Positions 56,486 through 64,000 of a stretch of 64,000 nt of DNA are shown here, one piece after another. Within the stretch, counting starts at the first letter, position 1; each line of letters starts with the position of its first letter. The position numbers were made by a program, and so were the translations under genes. Source of the DNA: Cycas panzhihuaensis. Its lineage: Eukaryota; Cycadophyta. The stretch spans positions 69,385,741 to 69,449,740 of the forward strand of contig CM041465.1 in NCBI GenBank assembly GCA_023213395.1, written 5' to 3'. Below the pieces are notes generated by a model that was given only the letters and a program-made list of their open reading frames with translations, ran no database searches and was not told the DNA's origin.

Positions 56486-57041
56486 TGTTAAACCTTATGT
56501 TTACATGTTAAGTATATGTACTTTATTTTCATGTATTATTTGTACTTTTATACTTCATGGGATGACTTATCACTTAAGTGATAAAGTGCTCACCCACATT
56601 CTTTCTTAGTGATACAACATTGTCACTTAAGGGTCAAATGCACCCTCATGCACTTTTGCTCACTTGAGAGCCCAAAAGGACACATGTCTTACATGCAAGG
56701 CATGTAGTTTAGATGTTTGACACTTGTCAAACATCCAATGTCTTAGGTCTCTTTAGTTACTCTATATATTGAGACCATTTCTCATGTTTCTCATATAGAG
56801 TTTGAGCTGTATTGTTATGCTGCCAGTTTGCTGATCAAACTGATATTCATTTGGAAATTGAACCAATTCCATCTCCTCTTCATTTTGGTATCATCATGCT
56901 CATGCTCTTTCATGTTTCATGCTTTTATCTTATTTACTTGATTAAGCTTTCATTGTCAAGTGTAGATCTCTTTAATTCTAGAACTAGAGAGGAACTATCT
57001 TCTAGATCTTGGGTATTGTAGGCTTAATACCATTATCAACA
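56486..57041 (+). repeat. 3' LTR of element E
   Basis: Starts TGTTAAACCTTATG after the purine tract and probably ends TTATCAACA at 57041, as the R RNase H resumes at 57052. It contains CACTTAAGTGATAAAGTG-type palindromic motifs near 56570. The right end is inferred because no 5' copy exists here. Confidence 0.65.
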
Positions 57042-57051
57042 AAATCATCAA

Positions 57052-57530
57052 CTAATTGGGTATAGTGACTTAGAATGGGCAGGAGACAAGCAAGAAAGGA
57101 AATCTACCACAGCCTATTGATTCTTACTTGGATCTAGAATTATCTCCTAGAGCAGCAAGAAACAGCCTATAATAGCAATATCATCCACAGAAGCATAATA
57201 CAAAGCAATTGTAAGTGCTACCTGCGAAGGTATAGGGATCAGACAACTACTCAAGGACATAAAGCACAAACAAAAACAACCTACAACTATTTTTTGTAAT
57301 AACCAACGTTTTATCAAATTAACAAAAAATTCAGTATTTCATGCAAGAACTAAACACATTGAAGTGCACCATCACTTTATCAGAGAAAAAGTTCAAAGCA
57401 AAGAAATAAACTTATTGTACTGCAGTAGTGGACAACGACTTGCAAATATTTTCACTAAAGCTCTTCCAAAGGATAAATTTCAATATCTTAGACAACTACT
57501 TGAAGTTGAAAACAAAAAATAAAGTATTAA
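57052..57530 (+). pseudogene. Copia RNase H end of element R
   Basis: Reads GYSDLEWAGDKQERKSTTAY (57060-57119), AISSTEA.YKAIVSATCEGI (57177-57234), FCNNQRFIKLTKNSVFHART and [20 protein letters not shown] (57353-57412), ending LANIFTKALPKDKFQYLRQL. The 57538 LTR follows after a short purine tract. Few stops. Confidence 0.9.
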
Positions 57531-57537
57531 GAGAGGG

Positions 57538-57767
57538 TATTAGAGAAATAATAATGTTCTATCTTTTGTAGTTCATAAGGTAAAGTTGAGGGTAGTTCTT
57601 AAGGTAAAGGTGAGGGTTATGTGTTCAACCCCTCTTTCATGTGCCTGCGACACTTGGCCAACATGCATTGGGCCTTCTATGTACATACGATTTATTTATA
57701 TGAGAGATTTCCTCTCCTCATTAATGAATTGAATCATTGTCCTTTTGAATCATTGATTGCTTTGACA
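57538..57767 (+). repeat. 3' LTR of element R
   Basis: 230 bp, TATTAGAGAAATAATAATG to CTTTGACA. Confidence 0.9.
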
Positions 57768-57899
57768 GAAGTGTTTATATGCAAATTAGTTTTGTAATTT
57801 TTAATCAGATAAAGATGAAGACAATTAGATTTTAGAAACAAATTTTCAAAGTGTGATTGTGACTCTCTCTCTCAATTATGATCCCAGTTGCATGCCTCA
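57768..57899 (+). repeat. 3' LTR of element X, right half
   Basis: GAAGTGTTTATATGCAAATT onward matches 31361-31496, completing the LTR begun at 51267. About 12 bases present in the 5' copy are missing at the R junction. Confidence 0.85.
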
Positions 57900-58020
57900 T
57901 CAGGGAGAAGATTCAGAACAATGAAATAGAGTTGGGCTACCATCCTGGTGAAGAACAACATGCAGAGATCTTTATCAGACCTCTTGGCGAAGATAGGTTC
58001 CAATTCTTCAGAGAACAAAT
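57900..58020 (+). pseudogene. Copia RNase H of element Y, right part
   Basis: Completes the frame interrupted at 31190: IREKIQNNEIELGYHPGEEQ then HAEIFIRPLGEDRFQFFREQ and IGARVK, stop at 58018. No inner stop in 39 codons. It is followed by a G-rich tract and the Y 3' LTR. Confidence 0.9.
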
Positions 58021-58058
58021 TGGGGCAAGAGTTAAATAGAGGAAACATTATGAGGGGG

Positions 58059-58320
58059 TGTTAAAATAATGATTTATTCTAGTTTATGGACTGTCTTCTA
58101 TTTCTGTACTGTAGTCATCATTCTATCTTGTACATTAGTCATTCTTTAGTTCACAATTGTGACCTTAAGCTAGCATTCTTAGGAAGTCTTGCAGGATGGA
58201 CAAATGTCACTCATGCATGCTAGAATTTGATGTATATATGTAAGCCATACTGGGTGTAATACACCATTGAGGATTTTGTTTCCTTCACTGTAAATTTGTG
58301 TGAGCTTATGAAATTTTACA
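58059..58320 (+). repeat. 3' LTR of element Y
   Basis: 262 bp, TGTTAAAATAATG to ATTTTACA, after purine tract ATGAGGGGG. Pairs with 9670-9931. Confidence 0.85.
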
Positions 58321-59856
58321 GCTTTGATGTCCAACACACAAGCTCCACTGATCAATTGTCAGCCTGAATAGTGCGCATATACTGATACACATAGAATGAC
58401 ACACTTTTGGGCCAGGTATGCAAGCATGTTAGTGAAGTTGGACAAGTACAATGTAGGAGGTGTAGGGGTCAAATTTGGTAGATTGAATGCAACTGTGCTA
58501 GGATTTTTGAATTTATAGACATTGACTTGTGCATCCATGAATGTACATACTTGATTTCAAGTATGATGCTGGTATTTATAGAGATCAATGCATTGATTGG
58601 AGACAATTCTAAAAGGAAGTAATGGAATAGTCATGCACTTGCCCATCTACCTTGATCAAAAGAAGCAGTGGCAACAATATCGAAAGATAAGCAGAAAGCT
58701 ATTTGGTTTCATTGGTATAGAATTAATATTATCGAACAAAGAATCATGACATACTTTCAAAATTTCAACTAATTTCTATGACAATTACTCAAGTACCATA
58801 AAATTCTGTTTGCTGAGCCCAGTTTGTTGGAGTTACAAGTCAATTTTATTTGGCATTACACTATTTTATAAGTAGCAAGAAATGTTAGACATAGTTTCAT
58901 ATCTAAAGTACATTGCATGCTATAAAAATATCAGTTAATAAGCATAACATCTAAGCTTATCACGGTTTATGTTATGCAATAAATGAGAAAGACTAAAATT
59001 CAAATGCTATTACTATCAGACAAATAAATTATCAAGTGTATCAGATAAATAAATTGGTAAAATGTATCAACATTTAAAAGTTCCTTGAAGGGCAATCCTG
59101 AATTTTTGCAGACCTATTATTTCTGCAAGCAAAAATGAAACGAACCCAATCCATTTAATTATAGCTCAGCTAATTGCCAACCAAAATTACAACTGTTGCA
59201 CAACCTTAAACTTGAAAACAAAAGAAGACCTTTCTACCCAGCAAGTTTTCCAGCTACCCAATCAAAGAATTTCTAGCAGGTCCAGTAAGTATCCTAATAG
59301 AATTATGATTTAGTCAAAGCCCTTTGCAACGGAAAATGCATAGATGGCTTCCGAACTCTGAGATAATATCCACCAAACCTCCATAGCCCCCAACTATAGT
59401 GGCCTGCATTGATACAGCAAGGTTTAATGTCTTAACCTCAGAGGATTTTGACTTGAATGTAAGCAATTTGCATACGTCATTTAAAATCCTGTTGTACTAA
59501 ACTAGAAAGGCTATGATAAATGCCCTTAAAAGATTTACCTTGCCTACACTCCATAATGTACTAATAATTGGATAGTACAGACTGACATTGAAGTGCAACT
59601 ATAACCAATAGAGATCTACATATATGGTTATGCATACAAATTGAAATTCCAGATGCAATCAATCCTTTTCACAAAACAACAAACGGAATTTGATTAACAG
59701 ATTTGAATACAATAAATATACTAAATCTGAATACAATAAATATACTATGTGCCAAAATGTTCCACATGGACAACTTAAGATCACAGTCAAGAAATGGTTG
59801 CCTTCAAATTGAGAAAGCCCTGTAACAAAGGTAAAAATGTTTTTCATATTGCATAC

Positions 59857-59955
59857 CAACCCTAGGAACCAAAAGGGTATGTGGCAGGTCATAGCCAATA
59901 TCTTTAGCACAAAATTTATTCGACTCCCGGTAGGTTTTAACCTTGTTAGCCACAT
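59857..59955 (-). other. Possible host exon (weak)
   Basis: The minus strand has a pyrimidine-rich run ending TTTTTGCTAG just before 59955 and a GTATGC donor-like site after 59857. In one phase it reads DVANKVKTYRESNKFCAKDI then GYDLPHTLLVPRVG. The wording looks protein-like but I recognise no family. The frame is open well beyond both proposed splice sites, so splicing is not required and the call is speculative. Confidence 0.2.
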
Positions 59956-61147
59956 CTAGCAAAAACAAAACACAAACCACTTGTCTGTGCCTATTCAGTG
60001 CTGGATGAGAAACACACCCCAATAAAATTATTTGCCTTAGATATATTTGTATAACCTGTTTGGGTTTAATTTCCCTTATGCTCTCAACTGTTGATGTAAT
60101 TGATATTTTTCTCATATTTTTGAACATGTTTGTCACCAGAAGTTTGCAGTTCAGTGCTGACAAGGTTAGATATTGGAAGTACTAAGCCATGCAACTAGAC
60201 AAGTATCATTGTTATCTCTTATTTGATTTACATATATTTGTATAACCTGATTGAATTTAATTTTCCTTCTACAAATAGGGTTCTAGTTCCTTTTTTAAAT
60301 CATGCCAGCTACTCCAACTGTTTACTTTGTGATTTTGTTCTACCTCATTCAAAATTGATTAGATAGCAATCTGTGTGTGTTTGGAGTATCATAAGGTATT
60401 GGCCTTCTGCTATTGAGCAACGTCTGAACCTCACAAAATGCATACCTCCTCCTTGTTTCCAAACTCACAAATCCCAATTCTCCATATGCTTGGTCATTTC
60501 ATATGCGATGCCCAAGATTTAGCTGTTCAAAATGCATGCTAGGGGATTTCAGCAATGGCAGGAGAAATTTTGTCCTCCAACCTTCAAAATCTCCATGCAC
60601 TAGTTAATAATAAGCAGCCATAAATATATGCGTTAGACACAATAATCTGCAGATTTCATTACTTGAAAACAAAAATATAACAGTTTAGAATGGGTAGCAG
60701 CCTTTGGGCCAAGCACTGGGGTCACCCTCTTGCACAAACTCCAGCTCTTGTACTCATAGAAGTCTAACATTGTTACGAGCCAAAAAATGACCAATTTAGA
60801 CTTAAACAGGGAGAGAAACGGATGAAAATAGCATTACTAAGTTCTGGGACATGAATTATGTCCAAAGTCAAAATTTGTGAAAAACAAAGCAAAAGCCTAA
60901 AAGGCAGTGCTAAGTACTTAGTGAGCAAATTAATAACGTATAAATTGATTAAAGAGAAAGCACAAGACAAGAGGAGAGCCCCACAATAATGCATAAATAT
61001 CTAAATGACCATACAAATATGGAAAGTGATGACCGTAAAGATAAAGGCATTAGAAGTCCATTAATTAAAGAGCACAACAATGTTTCAAAGGGGTATCACA
61101 GCATATAATAAATGTCACACTAATGGGGTTAAAATACATTTGTTAGG

Positions 61148-61173
61148 GTTGATCATGCATCTGTATGATCAAC
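61148..61173. repeat. 9-bp perfect inverted repeat
   Basis: GTTGATCAT and ATGATCAAC flank an 8-base loop (GCATCTGT). It could form a small hairpin; there is no U-tract or gene next to it to suggest a role. Confidence 0.6.
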
Positions 61174-61346
61174 TTGATCTCCTTGGAGCTGCAAAACTGT
61201 AAAAAGGGATAGGGATTTTTGACTCTGATTTGCCAACAGTGTTTATTTTGGTGGGGTCTATGTATTCAAAGTTTTTTCACCACCCTAGGGTTTTGCCCAC
61301 CATTTTCATAGTAGAGGTTACCATAGGAGTAGCAGATCAAACAGAC

Positions 61347-61410
61347 TGTACAACAGACCATATAGGCCATACAACAACACCATTCTCAGCCATGTGGTAG
61401 GTCGTACAGT
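61347..61410. promoter_or_regulatory. GTAC-rich stretch resembling copia leader modules
   Basis: CTGTACAACAG, CCATACAACA and GGTCGTACAG recall the V, U and R leader modules, and TTTTGCCCAC lies upstream (61293). It may be a relic of a related element leader, but no LTR or gag is seen nearby. Confidence 0.25.
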
Positions 61411-62349
61411 AGGTCCATTCTACTCATGGTTTCTGTAGGTGTTGAACATTAATTTCTCCATTAAGTGGTGCATGTCTAACACTAAACTCTTCCATTTGTT
61501 CATGTAATTTTTTTCCATTTCTGTCATGATTAGGTATTCATTTCAAGTCTGTAATTTAGGGACAAGAAGTTGGTTTTTATGGTTAAGTGGCCTAGAAAAC
61601 TAGAGTTTACAATCCTGCTAGATTATTATGCATATATGGGTGTTTATTTGGGTTACAAAGCATGTTAGTGAGTTGTCTTAGTGCTTGCAAATAAAGGCAA
61701 GAAGCATTTGATGTAGAATTGATCTATGTTTAATGTGGGCAGTGATGGTTTTCCACTACAGTACCTTTGTAGAATCGGTTTTCTGATGTTTTTCATGATG
61801 ATTTGTTTAAAGGATTACCAATTCATAGAGACAAAGACCACAGGATTGGGCGGTAGACCTAAAGATTGTTGTATAGGTTGAACCATAAAGAAATGAAACG
61901 GTATTAACGTCTACATAGCCTATAAGGTTAATGGGATTGTAGGAATAAATACAATATATTAGATGCAAGGAAGGCAATTAGTGACTTCAAAAAGTATCTC
62001 TATCTAAACCTAGCCAAACAAGCTAGGAAATAAAGTTAAACCTCAAAACATGTGAAATAGAACATGTAGATGTACAACATTAGGCAAACATTTAGTACAT
62101 TAGGTCACTTGTCTACAGCTGGAAAATTGTGATAAATTGAAAGATTCAACCAAGTTCCATGAAGTCTCCAATGGCTGTGTGAAAGGAACAATCAATATCA
62201 TTAGACTCCATGGAGAAGACAAATGTTGTAGAAGTTGTAATACTCTACTCAAGGCTGGATGAGAAGAAATGTGTGATAAGCAGAATTCTACCCAAAGTTT
62301 GTGGGTGTGCTGTCCACTACTATGGGTGAGCTAGTTTCTGCCTACTAGA

Positions 62350-62900
62350 TGACATATGGGAAGATCTGTCTTTGTGTTGGCCGTTGAACAAGGTTTGAAT
62401 CAAGCAGTCTCTTATTGCTTAGGAGGTTCTGTAGGCTATAAAAAAGAAGTAATGGTCTGGTTAGACTCTATTTTGTGGTTTATTGTGCATAATATATGTT
62501 TGTGGTGGGAGGCAACCTCCCAAATACATAGACTAACGCATCTCTAATCGTAATATTTGAGTAAAACTGATAGTGATTGTCTTGAGTCTCTGAAAAGGCA
62601 CCAAAACACCCTTCTTATTTCATTGAACATTGGGCAGAGAAAAATAAAAAGATCTTTTGTTTCAAGTTTAGGATGACATAGGGGGCAAATCCCTTTTAAC
62701 CTCTGGGTATGAGGGTTGGTCTCAACCTCGAGTGATGGGAGCAAACCGGATTTGACCTAATGGAATCCAAAGACCATGTGACTAGCGATGCCTAAAATAA
62801 TCTGGTAGGATAATGTCACTGTCTATGATCTAATGGAAGATCTTAGCATAAGGTGACAGCTTGGGACTCAAAGGTTTCCTAGGTAAGAGAAAAAAGAGCG
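62350..62900 (-). pseudogene. LINE-like fragment (zf-RVT type zinc-binding region)
   Basis: The minus strand reads SHMVFGFH (about 62780), LLPSLEVETNPHTQRLKGIC (62744-62690), PLCHPKLETKDLFIFLCPMF and NEIRRVFWCLF. The C-P-L-C..E..D..LF..CP arrangement with a following RRVFW is the zinc-binding region found after the RT of plant LINEs. The RT itself is not visible. Frame open for 66 codons from 62744. Moderate certainty only. Confidence 0.45.
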
Positions 62901-62959
62901 TTCATTCAATCCTATAAATCTTGCTTTAGTGCATTAAGTTTACAGGTCCAAAAGACAGA

Positions 62960-64000
62960 TCATATAATACAAATATGCATTGACTATAGATCCCAAAGCA
63001 AAGTGGCAATAGCAAATAATTGTCTGCTACATAAAATAGATGGCCTATTAGGCTGAATGAGAGGGGCAACTATATTCCCTAAAATTGATATTAGGAGTTA
63101 GTACCATCAAATTAGAATCCATCAACTAGATGGAGACAACAACTTTTACAACTAGGGATAGGCAATACGAGTTCATGGCAATAATTTTTGGTCTTCCAAA
63201 TGCCTTGATGTCCCTTATGTGACTTATGAACAACATTTTCCAACCATACTTAGGATATTTTGTTGTATATTTTGGCGTTATCATGATATTCAGTAAGAAT
63301 GAGAAAGAATGTCTTAAACATTTAAGAAAGGTCTTAGAAATCTTAAGAAATGGGAAACTTTTAGCTAAATTGTCCAATTATAACTTTTAAAAGGAGATAG
63401 AATAGCTATGACATTGTCTCAAAGGAGGGAATTGCAGTAGCAAAATGCTCATGATGTGAAGAGCTGCTTGAGCCTAGTTAGTCTATATAGGAGACTTGTT
63501 CCTAACATTTCCAAGATAGCAACCCCCCTCACTAAATGGTTAAGGTGGGCTAAGCATTTCAACTAGACAGATAAACATCAAAGTTTGACCCCAATACTTG
63601 CATTGCCAAATACTACAATACCGTTCCAATTATTTACTAATACTAGTGAAGTGGCAATACATGCAATCCTCATGTAGGACAAGAAGATAAAAGCTTATGA
63701 AGCCAAAAAGCTAAATGAAGAATTAAGAAAATCTATCCTATTGTTTATCGAGATCCCCTTGTCGTAGTGTATGGCACTAAAATATGGAAGAAATACCTCA
63801 AATACTATGAATTTGAGGTAGTTACTATAGGGGGTAGAAAATATGCCCCAATTTTGCATGATAACCACTTGGTTTTGATGGAATAAAATCATAGAAAGCA
63901 AATATTAGTCAAATTTTGAATGTTAATAGGGTATATTGATGGATATATGGAAGTTGGCTTTCAACACATAAAGCATTATAGTAACAAAAGCAACATTCAA
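62960..64000 (+). pseudogene. Ty3/gypsy RT and RNase H remnant H, runs off the right edge
   Basis: RT reads CIDYRSQSKVAIANNCLLHK (62975-63035), IDGLLG.MRGATIFPKIDIR (63040-63095), YHQIRI, then FGLPNALMSLM (63188), NNIFQPYLGYFVVYFGVIMI, where the FxDD catalytic box has decayed to FGVI. HLRKVLEILRNGKLLAKLS (63316-63375) follows. RNase H and connection: LFLTFPR/NISKIATPLTKW (63503), TPILALPNTTIPFQLF and AILMQDKKIKAYEAKKLNEE (63664-63723), IWKKYLKYYEFEVVTIGG. Different in wording from G. Stops and shifts throughout. Confidence 0.85.

Larger units (their letters stand above)
54950..57041 (+). mobile_element. Truncated copia element E (RT, RNase H and 3' LTR)
   Basis: Starts abruptly in the RT N-terminus with no 5' LTR, gag, protease or integrase found. 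A clear 3' end is present: purine tract AATAAGGGGAGG and LTR 56486-57041. Its RT and RNase H are close to those of Z at DNA level (for example TTTGGAAGGGTTCTC..TCTGATTGGGCAGG in both), but the LTRs are different. Confidence 0.8.
51422..57767 (+). mobile_element. Copia element R, inserted into the 3' LTR of X
   Basis: Equal 230-bp LTRs (51422-51651 and 57538-57767). Primer site TGGTATCAGAGCAAG follows at 51652; tract AAGAGAGGG ends at 57537. Gag (52356-53225) and the last part of RNase H (57052-57525) are recognisable. Everything between belongs to other DNA (53230-54950 unassigned; E after it), so protease, integrase and RT have been lost. No clean target duplication. Confidence 0.85.
31191..57899 (+). 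mobile_element. Copia element X, nested in Y RNase H, itself broken three times
   Basis: The 5' LTR is 31191-31496. The 3' LTR is split into 51267-51421 and 57768-57899 by R. Primer site TGGTATTAGAGCAGG starts at 31497; tract ATTAAAGGAGAG ends at 51266. Gag is split by T (33508/43075), integrase by S (44368/49854). RT is truncated and RNase H is missing apart from its last codons. No clean target duplication was found at the Y junctions, but the host frame resumes (VHH / IREK). Confidence 0.85.
9670..58320 (+). mobile_element. Outermost copia element Y, split by nested insertions
   Basis: LTRs of 262 bp each lie at 9670-9931 and 58059-58320. The 5' LTR is followed by primer site TGGTATTAGAGC (9932), and the 3' LTR is preceded by a G-rich purine tract ending at 58058. 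The pieces of one + strand copia polyprotein lie between them in correct order: gag 17275-18060, integrase 18120-18413 joined to 28401 onward, RT 28990-30000, and RNase H 30985-31190 joined to 57900-58018. Interruptions are Z, W, an unclassified insert and X. Flanks ACTTC (9665-9669) and GCTTT (58321-58325) could be a TSD altered by two transitions. Confidence 0.8.
58321..62350. other. Unassigned flank, no clear gene
   Basis: About 4 kb without retroelement proteins. One minus-strand frame (60163-59804) contains a weak exon candidate listed separately. A 9-bp perfect inverted repeat lies at 61148-61173 and a GTAC-rich stretch at 61347-61410. This may be old intergenic or intronic host DNA. 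Confidence 0.5.

Overview
The window looks like nuclear DNA from a land plant with a large, slowly purged, retrotransposon-dominated genome. It is conifer-like in character, but the sequence alone does not fix the species. It is AT-rich and almost every recognisable protein is a decayed Ty1/copia or Ty3/gypsy fragment. No intact host gene is visible. The only clear host-derived coding sequence is a MORC-family (CW-type) exon carried inside a retroelement.

Layout. 1-3127: a non-coding copia-type element (A), entered from the left edge. 4490-8800: a decayed Ty3/gypsy polyprotein (G, + strand). 8840-9083: a tRNA-derived SINE. 9670-58320: one ancient copia element (Y, + strand) blown up to 48.6 kb by later insertions. 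58321-62350: mostly unassigned sequence. 62350-62900: a LINE-like fragment. 62960-64000: a second Ty3/gypsy pol (H) running off the right edge.

The nest inside Y can be read by joining interrupted reading frames and by matching LTR pairs, tRNA-iMet primer sites and target-site duplications (TSDs). Y contains Z (10443-16647, TSD ATCTC) in its leader, W (18414-28400, TSD GCTTg/a) in its integrase, an unclassified insert of about 0.85 kb (about 30130-30985) and X (31191-57899) in its RNase H. W contains V (18669-23884, minus strand, TSD GAGAG). X contains T (33509-43074, minus strand, TSD ATCAT) in its gag, S (44369-49853, minus strand, gag-only) in its integrase, and R (51422-57767) in its 3' LTR. 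T contains U (36684-41862, minus strand, TSD CGGGT). R contains a truncated copia, E (about 54950-57041). LTR pairs compared by eye are more alike in inner elements (V about 97%, W about 93%, U about 91%, T about 85%, Y about 80%), which fits the nesting order.

Most notable points. (1) W is a gag-only retroelement carrying an antisense fragment of a host MORC/CW chromatin ATPase gene with an apparent intron donor still attached, plus an unusual acidic C-terminal extension with 19-residue repeats. (2) S is a gag-only element whose zinc-knuckle motif has been copied about four times in tandem. (3) Three related copia families (V, U, R) share paired GTAC-rich modules at matching places in their leaders. 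All coordinates, domain calls and identities are by eye; no alignment or database search was run.
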